From positions 1 through 5,147 of the forward strand of contig URLB01000130.1 in the NCBI GenBank assembly GCA_900548595.1: 5,147 bases of DNA, in the 5' to 3' direction. Under the pieces are notes generated by a model. The model searched no databases. It was given only the letters and a program-made list of their open reading frames with translations, and was not told where the DNA came from. A program made the translations under genes and the position numbers. Origin of the DNA: an uncultured Eubacteriales bacterium. GTDB taxonomy: Bacteria > Bacillota > Clostridia > Lachnospirales > Anaerotignaceae. Shown in pieces: positions 1-5,147 of this stretch. Numbering within the stretch: the first letter of the stretch is position 1; every line of letters begins with the position of its first letter.

Positions 1-2
1 TT

Positions 3-53
3 ATTTTATCTAAAGAAGCATTAAAAACAAAAGATTTGCTATATATTTTTTAA
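3..53 (+). CDS. Possible C-terminal tail of a convergent plus-strand gene (partial, low confidence)
   Basis: From position 3 the plus strand reads 16 sense codons (ILSKEALKTKDLLYIF) and a TAA at 51-53, with no start inside the window. The stretch is purine-rich on the plus strand, as coding strands often are in Firmicutes, and the residue mix looks protein-like. If real, its stop overlaps the yitT stop (50-52), so the two genes would converge with no terminator between them. Sixteen open codons can easily occur by chance in AT-rich DNA, so this is only a hint. No family can be recognised. The minus strand of the same 49 bp shows no GC-containing terminator hairpin for yitT. Confidence 0.25.
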   Translation: MLSKEALKTKDLLYIF

Positions 54-880
54 AATCCTTTTCCAGCCACTTCTTTTACTGTATTTACGATTACAAATGA
101 AGATGGATCTATACTCTTTATAATTCTTTCCGCTTTCAGCAATTGACTGTTAGATACCACACTCAATATTATATTGCATCTTTCTTGTGTGTATCCTGTT
201 TCTCCGTATATTACAGTTGTTCCCCTTCCTATCTGTTCTATTATGGCTTTTTTTATTTCATCGGACTTATCGCTTATTATTTGCAGTTGTACCCTTTGCT
301 TACCAAGTACAAGTATTTTATCCAATACAAGAGAATTTATCATTATAAGAACTATTCCGTATAATATTTTTTCCGGTTCGGTAAATATAAGTTGAACGGC
401 AAGTATAATACATCCGAATGCATACATACAATTTGAAACCGAAAAGCCGAAAAATTTGTTCAGCAAAAGCGGAGGTATATCCATTCCGCCGGTAGAAGCA
501 CCTGCTCTTATTACTATCCCAAGCGCTAATCCTGTCAATAATCCGGCAAAAAACACATTAAGAAATATATCGTCTGTAACTCTGTAACTGCCGATAACAT
601 TTTGAAAAACGCCTAATATAAAAGGATAGTAAAATGTACTTATTCCGGTCGTAAGAGCAAATTTTTTGCCAAGTACCGCAGCGCCGACAATAAACATTAT
701 TATGTTAAAAATCAATGTAAAAACATATATAGGTATATTTAAAAAATGTGTCGCAATCAACGAAAGTCCCGTTCCTCCGCCCATGGCAAGTCCGTTAGGC
801 AGTACAAAAAACGCGACGGCAAATGCAAACATTGTATTACCTATCAACACAGATATAATATCCTTTACTCTAAAATGCAC
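50..880 (-). CDS. YitT family membrane protein (DUF161 + DUF2179)
   Basis: This is an integral membrane protein of the YitT family, whose molecular function is not established; members are often described as putative transporters. Counting from the ATG at 889 (279 aa), hydrophobic segments lie near residues 12-30, 54-74, 80-100, 109-128, 151-170 and 175-192. The family signatures are GGGTGLS (37-43) and RAGASTGGMDI (128-138). After the last membrane segment comes a soluble C-terminal domain (about 200-279) of DUF2179 type, with GRGTTVIYGETGYT near 221-234, expected on the cytoplasmic side. The length is normal for the family. The start is ambiguous: AAAGGAG (890-896) directly abuts the ATG at 889, leaving no spacer, while an in-frame GTG at codon 4 (878-880) lies 9 nt downstream. 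I chose the GTG, giving 276 aa. The gene stands alone after the glycosyltransferase, separated by a dyad and a possible promoter. Family assignment is firm; substrate is unknown. Confidence 0.93.
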   Translation of the reverse strand: MHFRVKDIISVLIGNTMFAFAVAFFVLPNGLAMGGGTGLSLIATHFLNIPIYVFTLIFNIIMFIVGAAVLGKKFALTTGISTFYYPFILGVFQNVIGSYRVTDDIFLNVFFAGLLTGLALGIVIRAGASTGGMDIPPLLLNKFFGFSVSNCMYAFGCIILAVQLIFTEPEKILYGIVLIMINSLVLDKILVLGKQRVQLQIISDKSDEIKKAIIEQIGRGTTVIYGETGYTQERCNIILSVVSNSQLLKAERIIKSIDPSSFVIVNTVKEVAGKGF

Positions 881-889
881 ATTCCACAT

Positions 890-896
890 CTCCTTT
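890..896 (-). promoter_or_regulatory. Ribosome binding site that decides the yitT start
   Basis: The minus strand reads AAAGGAG here. The first possible ATG (889-887) follows with zero spacing, which would not normally initiate. The in-frame GTG at 880-878 has a 9-nt spacer, within the usual range. The site therefore argues for GTG as the real start, shortening the protein by three residues. Confidence 0.65.
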
Positions 897-908
897 ACGG
901 AAAGCCAA

Positions 909-940
909 ATACCCTCCGTATTATTTTATCCGGAGGGTAT
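909..940 (-). terminator. Perfect 10-bp inverted repeat: terminator of ftsH/GT8 unit, or operator for yitT
   Basis: ATACCCTCCG at 909-918 is matched exactly by CGGAGGGTAT at 931-940, with a 12-nt AT-rich loop. On the minus strand the stem would form 45 nt after the glycosyltransferase stop and is followed by TTGGCTTT, only a poor U-tract. As RNA it could act as an intrinsic terminator for the ftsH-glycosyltransferase transcript. However, its first arm also overlaps the -10 region of a candidate yitT promoter, so it may instead, or also, be a DNA operator. The sequence alone cannot separate these roles. Confidence 0.5.
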
Positions 941-962
941 CATTTATTATTTAATATGTCAA
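934..962 (-). promoter_or_regulatory. Candidate yitT promoter with perfect -35
   Basis: On the minus strand a perfect TTGACA (957-962) is followed by a 17-bp spacer and TACCCT (934-939), only 3 of 6 matches to TATAAT, but preceded by TG at the extended -10 position (TGaTACCCT). The weak -10 lies inside the first arm of the 909-940 dyad. Transcription would begin near 927, inside the dyad loop, giving a leader of roughly 45 nt that carries only the second arm. The perfect -35 and exact spacing make it credible; the poor -10 suggests a weak or regulated promoter. Confidence 0.4.
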
Positions 963-984
963 TTAATTATCTATTATCGATTTA

Positions 985-1794
985 TTAAGAAATTGTATCG
1001 GCAACTTCATTATAAAACACGTCCAGTATTCCTTTATACTTCTCTTTCCACGGTTTGTTATCGCCGTAGTAATGGATAATTACCGCATTTTTAATAACCC
1101 AATCCATATCTATTATTTCATTTTCTAAAGGATTCAAGTTATTGAGAACTATCAGTCTGTCGCTTATGTTATATTTTAAAGTATCGATAAGTTTTATTTT
1201 TTCACCGTATACTGCTGAAATTATATCCTGATCCGGCAAAATAAACCTTTCTCCTTTTTTATTTACATAATCTATAACTTCACGTTCAGACTGTACCTTT
1301 CTTAACTCTGCTAGGTTCATCAGCATTACGCCGAAATTAATATAAGGTATATCGTTTTTTACTCCCAATCTAACTCTGTTGATTTCCGTAAGTATTTCCT
1401 TTGTATGGCTGGCGGCTATAAAGCAATTCCCTTCAAAATCCATATTATAAAGTTGATTAAGCGGTTTTATAACGACTATATCAGGGTCAAGATATAATAT
1501 CCTGTCAATATTTTTCGGCAGTATAAATGAAGCAAATATCCTATAATATACAACCCTTGAATACTTGTTAGTTTCCGGAAAATCCTTGAAGGCGTCCTCA
1601 TCGATTTTTATAAGATGAACCCGCATACCTTCCGTTTCTTCCATCTGCCTTTTCAGCTTCTCAAACTCATTTTCGCTGTCCTGTATAATTATATAAACTT
1701 CCCAACCTTCCTCAATGGGAAATCTAGTTATTGACCGAACGCATACTTTCAGTTGGTCTATATAATTTTTATTCAGTGTAAACAGTAGGTTCAT
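985..1794 (-). CDS. Glycosyltransferase family 8 (LgtC/general stress protein A type)
   Basis: This is a GT-A fold, retaining glycosyltransferase of family GT8, expected to be cytosolic and to move a hexose from a UDP-sugar to an unknown acceptor. Counting from the ATG at 1794 (269 aa), it opens with MNLLFTLNKNYIDQLKVC, the usual GT8 nucleotide-sugar-binding beginning. It has YYRIFASFILP (83-93), then DRILYLDPDIVV with the metal-binding D103-P-D105. Next come YINFGVMLMNL (151-161), LPDQDI (186-191) and the C-terminal HYYGDNKPW (241-249), matching the family's HxxGxxKPW metal and phosphate motif. All key motifs are present and no membrane segment is seen. An upstream in-frame TTG (1806) would add four residues, but its AGAGG is only 3 nt away, and family starts match the ATG better. 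The gene overlaps the ftsH end by 26 nt, so translational coupling is likely. Sugar and acceptor cannot be told from sequence. Confidence 0.92.
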   Translation of the reverse strand: MNLLFTLNKNYIDQLKVCVRSITRFPIEEGWEVYIIIQDSENEFEKLKRQMEETEGMRVHLIKIDEDAFKDFPETNKYSRVVYYRIFASFILPKNIDRILYLDPDIVVIKPLNQLYNMDFEGNCFIAASHTKEILTEINRVRLGVKNDIPYINFGVMLMNLAELRKVQSEREVIDYVNKKGERFILPDQDIISAVYGEKIKLIDTLKYNISDRLIVLNNLNPLENEIIDMDWVIKNAVIIHYYGDNKPWKEKYKGILDVFYNEVADTIS

Positions 1795-3637
1795 CGCTGT
1801 TATCAATCGCCTCTTTCTTTTTATAAAGTATCTGCATAAATTCTTCTCCTGTAATAGTTTCGTTTTTATACAAATATTCGGCTATCTCATGGAGTTTATC
1901 AAGATTGTCTTTTATAAGCTGCGTTGCCTTTTCATACTGCTTATTTACAATATCAACTACTAACTGGTCTATTTTTGTCTGCGTTTCGTTTGAACAAGAC
2001 AATGTAGTATCTCCTCCGAGATACTGATTTGTTACATTTTCCATAGCAACCATACCGAATTCATCTGCCATACCGAATCTCGATACCATTGCTCTTGCAA
2101 GTTTCGTAGCCTGTTCTATATCGTTTGAGGCTCCGGTAGTTATGTCTTTGAATACTATTTCTTCCGCAACACGTCCACCCGTAAAAGTAGCTATCTTGTT
2201 TTCTATTTCTGTTTTTGTCATCAAATAGTGTTCTCCGTCTTCCACCTGCATTGTATAGCCAAGCGCTCCAGATGTTCTGGGAATTATGGTTATTTTCTGT
2301 ACAGGCGCAGACTGGGTCTGAAGGGCGGCAACAAGCGCATGACCTACCTCGTGGTATGAAACTATAAGTTTTTCTTTGTCGGAAAGTATTTTATTCTTTT
2401 TCTGATAACCTGCTATTACGACTTCAACACTCTCCATAAGATCCTGCTGCTGTACTTTGTCTCTTCCCTGTCTTACGGCTCTTAATGCAGCTTCATTTAC
2501 TATGTTGGCAAGTTCTGCTCCCGACGCTCCTGCGGCAGCCTTTGCAATAGCCGCATAATCTACGTTTCCGGAAGTCTTTACTTTAGCGCCGTGTACTTTA
2601 AGTATATCTATTCTTCCCTGTAAGTCAGGCAGTTCTACAGGTATACGTCTGTCAAAACGACCCGGTCTTAAAAGCGCGGGGTCAAGAGATTCCGGTCTGT
2701 TTGTCGCCGCAAGAATAACGACGCCGTTATTTCCGTCAAATCCATCCATCTCCGTAAGGAGCTGATTTAATGTCTGTTCTCTTTCATCGTTTCCACCTAT
2801 CTGACCGTCTCGCTTTTTACCTATTGTATCTATCTCATCTATAAATACGATACAAGGAGCCTTTTCCTTAGCCTGTTTAAACAAATCTCTTACCTTCGCG
2901 GCTCCCATACCGACAAACATTTGTACAAATTCCGAACCTGATATCGAGAAAAACGGAACGTTTGCTTCTCCGGCTACAGCTTTGGCAAGCAATGTTTTAC
3001 CTGTTCCCGGAGGGCCTACAAGCAAAGCTCCTTTAGGGAGTGTAGCGCCTATTTCGGTGTATCTTTTCGGCTCGTGCAAATATTCGACTATTTCCTTAAG
3101 AAGTTCCTTGGCTTCTTCTTCGCCTGCTACATCGCTGAACTTTATACCGTTATCGCTTTTTACATAGACCTTTGCCGCATTACTTCCGCTGCCCATTCCA
3201 AACTGCATCATTGTCGGATTATTTCCCATTTTATTGAGCATTTTTTTCGACAGCCATCTTGAAACGAATATCATAAGAGCTATGGGAATAATAAGGCTTA
3301 TAAAGTAGTATAAGATAGGATTCATTTCCTTAACTACTTCCTTATCAAACTCTGCTCCGGATTCATACAGCCTGTCAACCAGCTGAGGATCGTTAAGGTT
3401 TCCCGTACTGTACACATTGTCTCCGCTTTTATCTGTAAACACTATCTCATCTGTATTTACCATTACGGAACCTATTTCCTTTTCGTTCATCATATCCATA
3501 AAAGTTCCATAATCCACATCCTGTACCTGACTCTTTAGAGCCGAAGGAAATACAAATGTATTTAAGGTAAACAGTATCAGTAACGCAATAAGCCAATAAA
3601 ACAGCAACGGCTTTTTATTAGGTTTTACTTCCTGCAA
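1769..3637 (-). CDS. ftsH: FtsH ATP-dependent zinc metalloprotease
   Basis: FtsH is a membrane-anchored AAA+ protease that unfolds and degrades membrane and short-lived cytosolic proteins as a hexamer. The 622-aa protein has a membrane segment at about 11-30, an extracytoplasmic domain of about 75 residues, and a second membrane segment at about 107-126. The AAA domain carries Walker A GPPGTGKT (208-215), pore loop FVG (241-243), Walker B IVFIDEID (263-270), and a second region of homology ATNRPESLDP onward (311-330) with arginines R327 and R330. The protease domain has the zinc site HEVGH (429-433) and the probable third ligand D506 in TTGASNDIEQA. All catalytic residues are intact. The start is TTG (3637-3635), preceded by AAAAGGAG with an 8-nt spacer; the next in-frame Met is residue 48, inside the extracytoplasmic domain, so TTG is well supported. 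The tail after the helical C-terminus is short. Its sequence resembles the additional FtsH paralogue of Lachnospiraceae-type Clostridia, so a second ftsH elsewhere is likely (inference). Confidence 0.98.
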   Translation of the reverse strand: MQEVKPNKKPLLFYWLIALLILFTLNTFVFPSALKSQVQDVDYGTFMDMMNEKEIGSVMVNTDEIVFTDKSGDNVYSTGNLNDPQLVDRLYESGAEFDKEVVKEMNPILYYFISLIIPIALMIFVSRWLSKKMLNKMGNNPTMMQFGMGSGSNAAKVYVKSDNGIKFSDVAGEEEAKELLKEIVEYLHEPKRYTEIGATLPKGALLVGPPGTGKTLLAKAVAGEANVPFFSISGSEFVQMFVGMGAAKVRDLFKQAKEKAPCIVFIDEIDTIGKKRDGQIGGNDEREQTLNQLLTEMDGFDGNNGVVILAATNRPESLDPALLRPGRFDRRIPVELPDLQGRIDILKVHGAKVKTSGNVDYAAIAKAAAGASGAELANIVNEAALRAVRQGRDKVQQQDLMESVEVVIAGYQKKNKILSDKEKLIVSYHEVGHALVAALQTQSAPVQKITIIPRTSGALGYTMQVEDGEHYLMTKTEIENKIATFTGGRVAEEIVFKDITTGASNDIEQATKLARAMVSRFGMADEFGMVAMENVTNQYLGGDTTLSCSNETQTKIDQLVVDIVNKQYEKATQLIKDNLDKLHEIAEYLYKNETITGEEFMQILYKKKEAIDNSDEPTVYTE

Positions 3638-3696
3638 ATTTATCTCTCCTTTTCAATTTTTGACAAAAATAATAATATTTAATCATTTTTACTGAA

Positions 3697-3725
3697 ATTA
3701 TAATACTTTGGTATTCTGATTTCAT
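3697..3725 (-). promoter_or_regulatory. Probable ftsH promoter
   Basis: The minus strand has a perfect TATAAT (3697-3702), 17 bp downstream of ATGAAA (3720-3725), which matches TTGACA at 4 of 6 positions. Transcription would begin near 3690, giving a 5' leader of about 53 nt that contains the AAAAGGAG of ftsH. A short dyad AATAC-CAAA-GTATT sits in the spacer, directly upstream of the -10. No CtsR or HrcA (CIRCE) operator is seen in the gap. Confidence 0.6.
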
Positions 3726-3734
3726 TTGAATTTC

Positions 3735-3760
3735 ATTAAAAATATATAGTACTTTTTAAT
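3735..3760 (-). repeat. AT-only inverted repeat downstream of sfsA
   Basis: ATTAAAAA and TTTTTAAT form a perfect 8-bp inverted repeat with a 10-nt loop. The minus-strand copy lies about 70 nt after the sfsA stop. A stem with no GC pairs is weak, and such repeats occur by chance in AT-rich gaps, so a terminator role for the sfsA transcript is only possible. No better terminator is visible between sfsA and ftsH. Confidence 0.25.
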
Positions 3761-3828
3761 ACTGGTCTATTTTTTAAACCATTTTTCTCACACCGTTTTT
3801 CCCATTCAGGCTTATACTTTTCAACATT
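3736..3828 (-). other. Open 30-codon extension in frame after the sfsA stop
   Basis: Directly after the sfsA TAA (3829-3831), the same frame stays open for 30 sense codons, beginning NVEKYKPEWEKR and ending RPVLKSTIYF, before a TAA at 3736-3738. The composition is charged and protein-like, with Trp, Pro and several Lys/Glu. SfsA proteins normally end where this one stops, so the stretch is not a missing piece of the domain. It could be a remnant of a decayed gene, a rare readthrough tail, or chance. It has no good start codon or ribosome binding site of its own. Confidence 0.2.
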
Positions 3829-4518
3829 TTAATTAAGGATAACCTTTATTTCTTTATCTATCGTCATAGAGTTTTCGGTTATAAGACAGTCATACGCCAA
3901 TATATTTACTCCGGCTTTATGTGCATTTTTCAGTTCCTCAGAAAAAACAGGGTCGGTAATATAATTCGGTTTAAAACAACTTATATTTTTCATCTGTATA
4001 ACAAAAAACACATAACAATCAAAACCCTCTTCGTGAGCCTTTATAAGTTCCCTTAAATGCTTCGTTCCTCTTCCCGTAGGCGCATCGGGAAATCTTGCCG
4101 TTCCGTTGTCGTTAAGAGTAACGCCTTTAACTTCGATAAATCCTTTTTTGCCTTTGTTTTCATAATATATATCAAATCTCGAATTATTATACTTTACCTC
4201 TCTTTTTGCCATACCAGGTACGCCTATTTCGGCTATTACCCCATTTTTTAACGCTTCAAGCGCCGCTTCATTTGGCGCTTGGGAATCTATATTTATTATT
4301 TTTCCTTCCTTATATACGGCTATCAAGGAATACGTTGTTTTTCTGTTCGGATTGCTTCCTTCCTCCAATATTACCTTTGCTCCGTTGATAAGTAGTTCTT
4401 TCAATCGTCCTGTATTTTTAACATGAACCTTTTCCGTATTACCATCTATGCTCACGTTTGCCAAAAATCTATTGGGTCTGTTTATAAAAACAGCTTCTTT
4501 TGTTTTATTATATTTCAT
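3829..4518 (-). CDS. sfsA: SfsA family protein (DNA/RNA nuclease fold)
   Basis: SfsA was named in E. coli for an effect on maltose gene expression when overproduced; it binds DNA and has a nuclease-like domain, but its physiological role is unsettled. The 229-aa protein is typical in length. Residues about 1-85 match the N-terminal OB-fold part (FINRPNRFLANV at 11-22, then HVKNTGRLKELL at 32-43). The C-terminal part has a PD-(D/E)XK-like core: REVKY (106-110), SRFDI with D116, then FIEVKG with E129 and K131. Family motifs FPDAPTGRGTKHLREL (143-158) and GVNILAYD (203-210) follow. All expected acidic and lysine residues are present. The ATG overlaps the end of the upstream DUF1653 gene by 11 nt and has only a weak AGAAAG 11 nt upstream, so it is probably translated by coupling. 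It shares that gene's promoter. Confidence 0.96.
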   Translation of the reverse strand: MKYNKTKEAVFINRPNRFLANVSIDGNTEKVHVKNTGRLKELLINGAKVILEEGSNPNRKTTYSLIAVYKEGKIINIDSQAPNEAALEALKNGVIAEIGVPGMAKREVKYNNSRFDIYYENKGKKGFIEVKGVTLNDNGTARFPDAPTGRGTKHLRELIKAHEEGFDCYVFFVIQMKNISCFKPNYITDPVFSEELKNAHKAGVNILAYDCLITENSMTIDKEIKVILN

Positions 4519-4759
4519 TTTTTACAACACTTTCTATATTTGCAAGTTCAAATCTGTATTTTTGTTTTACATTAGGGTACTTTTCATGGTCGACCTCCGA
4601 TATAAACATATCGTAAGGTCTTATATAAAGGTCCTGACTTCCGTATAAAGCTCTGTATACGACAAATTTTTCTCCCGTCTCGCTATGTGTAGCTATATCT
4701 TCCACCAAATATAAATTTCCTTTAAAATGCCTGTAAACCTTTTTAAGCTGAAGTTCCAT
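4508..4759 (-). CDS. DUF1653 domain protein
   Basis: This small 83-aa, probably cytosolic protein has unknown function and consists almost entirely of a DUF1653 domain. Recognisable family motifs are YRHFKGN (9-15), IATHSETGE (22-30), VVYRALYG (33-40), RPYDMF (47-52) and the YRFE near 68-71. The charged tail after that (about 72-83) lies outside the domain. The ATG at 4759 is the only possible start, because a TGA stop lies immediately upstream in frame. GGGAGG ends 7 nt before it, a strong ribosome binding site. It is first in a two-gene unit with sfsA, overlapping the sfsA start by 11 nt. The pairing suggests co-expression but does not reveal a shared job. There are no membrane segments or signal peptide. 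Confidence 0.92.
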   Translation of the reverse strand: MELQLKKVYRHFKGNLYLVEDIATHSETGEKFVVYRALYGSQDLYIRPYDMFISEVDHEKYPNVKQKYRFELANIESVVKNEI

Positions 4760-4789
4760 TCATATTCCTCCCTACTGCGCTTTAGATAT

Positions 4790-4818
4790 ATTTTATCATT
4801 CGCTTTGTATATTATCAA
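4790..4818 (-). promoter_or_regulatory. Promoter of the DUF1653-sfsA unit
   Basis: On the minus strand TTGATA (4813-4818, 5 of 6 matches) is followed by a 17-bp spacer and TAAAAT (4790-4795, 5 of 6 matches), with TG at the extended -10 position (TGaTAAAAT). Transcription should start near 4783, leaving a leader of about 25 nt that contains little besides the GGGAGG ribosome binding site. This is the best sigma-A-type promoter in the window, and it lies just past the aminotransferase terminator. Confidence 0.72.
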
Positions 4819-4832
4819 TGTCAGTATAAAAT

Positions 4833-4880
4833 AAGACTCTCTTTTCATACTGTTTACTGCAATACGATTAAGAGAGTCTT
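4833..4880 (-). terminator. Intrinsic terminator after the aminotransferase gene
   Basis: AAGACTCTCTT (4833-4843) and AAGAGAGTCTT (4870-4880) form a perfect 11-bp inverted repeat with a 26-nt loop. On the minus strand it begins 15 nt after the aminotransferase stop and is followed by ATTTTAT, an imperfect U-tract. The opposite strand is followed by TTATATT, so it could work both ways, though no plus-strand gene needs it here. The loop is longer than typical. Confidence 0.7.
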
Positions 4881-4895
4881 TTATATTATTGATTA

Positions 4896-5147
4896 TTATT
4901 GATGATAATAGCTGAGGAAATCCGCAAGTTCGGAACATGCGTACTCAAGCTGGTCTGTTTCCGCAAGATATACCATTCTGAAATGGTCAGGCTGCTCCCA
5001 GTGGAAGCCTCTGCCGTGTGTAACAAGTATTTTCTTGTGCTTAAGGAAATCTAGAGCAAATTGCTCGTCATCTTTTATATTGAATTTTTCCATATCAATT
5101 TTCGGGAATCTGTAAAATGCGGCTTTCGGTTTAACAACGCTTACACC
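4896..5147 (-). CDS. alaA: Alanine-type aminotransferase, class I/II, C-terminal part (runs off the window)
   Basis: Only the last 83 residues and the TAA (4896-4898) are inside the window; the open frame continues unbroken to the right edge, where the visible protein begins GVSVVKPKAAFYRFPKID. This is the small C-terminal domain of a PLP-dependent fold-type I aminotransferase. Close likeness to E. coli AlaA/YfbQ, as I remember it, includes KPxxAxYxFPKID, then a long helix, GRGFHWEQPDHFRMVYL with the arginine that binds the substrate carboxylate, and the ending FLSYYHQ. AlaA moves the amino group between glutamate and pyruvate to make alanine. The PLP-binding lysine lies outside the window. 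The ATG at 5093 is internal, not the start. Exact substrate in this organism is inferred; the gene name is by resemblance. Confidence 0.9.
   Translation of the reverse strand, partial: GVSVVKPKAAFYRFPKIDMEKFNIKDDEQFALDFLKHKKILVTHGRGFHWEQPDHFRMVYLAETDQLEYACSELADFLSYYHQ

Noticed and set aside
143..395. Two plus-strand frames of 73 codons inside yitT
   Set aside because: They are antisense to a family-matched membrane gene; their hydrophobic, Cys/Tyr-rich products are typical of reverse-complement shadows.
666..1079. Plus-strand open frame of 137 codons across the yitT start and the gap before it
   Set aside because: It is antisense to the clearly coding yitT and glycosyltransferase ends, has no recognisable domain, and its composition looks like a shadow.
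3775..3827. 17-codon ATG frame (MLKSISLNGKNGVRKMV) starting just after the sfsA stop
   Set aside because: The only upstream AAAGG is about 15 nt away, the peptide is very short, and another frame there is longer; it is not supportable as a gene.
4448..4648. Plus-strand frame of 66 codons across the sfsA-DUF1653 overlap
   Set aside because: It is antisense to both genes, has no family likeness, and no convincing ribosome binding site was noted.
4760..4895. Possible riboswitch or T-box leader before the DUF1653 gene
   Set aside because: The gap is explained by a terminator and a promoter with a start about 25 nt before the gene; there is no room for a structured leader.
4693..4938. Minus-strand open frame of 81 codons spanning the aminotransferase end, the terminator and the DUF1653 start
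   Set aside because: It overlaps two well-supported genes in another frame, runs through a terminator and promoter, and resembles no family.
1..5147. Mobile element, CRISPR array, defence system or new multi-gene system
   Set aside because: No transposase, integrase, repeat-spacer pattern or clustered unknown genes are seen; the genes are mostly common chromosomal families with intact motifs.

Overview
The window looks like an ordinary chromosomal segment of a low-GC, anaerobic-type Gram-positive bacterium. Clostridia is most likely, and the FtsH sequence resembles the second FtsH paralogue I associate with Lachnospiraceae and relatives. The reasons are AT-rich DNA, strong AGGAGG-type ribosome binding sites, TTG/GTG start codons, a YitT membrane protein and a DUF1653 protein. 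This taxonomic call is inference from remembered family features, not from a search.

Every well-supported gene is on the minus strand, so the transcription order runs from high to low coordinates. (1) 4896 to the right edge: C-terminal 83 residues of an AlaA/AlaT-like class I aminotransferase, followed by a hairpin terminator (4833-4880). (2) A good extended -10 promoter (4790-4818) drives a two-gene unit: a small DUF1653 protein (4508-4759), then sfsA (3829-4518), overlapping by 11 nt. (3) A 190-bp AT-rich gap holds a second promoter (3697-3725). It drives ftsH (1769-3637, TTG start), whose end overlaps a family 8 glycosyltransferase (985-1794) by 26 nt. (4) A 32-bp perfect-arm dyad (909-940) separates that pair from a YitT/DUF2179 membrane protein (50-880). 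The dyad is either the terminator of the ftsH pair or an operator over a yitT promoter. (5) At the left edge, 16 plus-strand codons may be the tail of a convergent gene.

The genes do not form one recognisable pathway. They read as three or four short transcription units: amino-acid metabolism, a small-protein/SfsA pair, membrane proteolysis with a coupled glycosyltransferase, and a transporter-like membrane protein. I see no CRISPR array, mobile element, tRNA, rRNA, riboswitch or defence system. No new biological system is evident. The points most worth checking are the ftsH/glycosyltransferase overlap, the dyad before yitT, and the 30 open codons directly after the sfsA stop.
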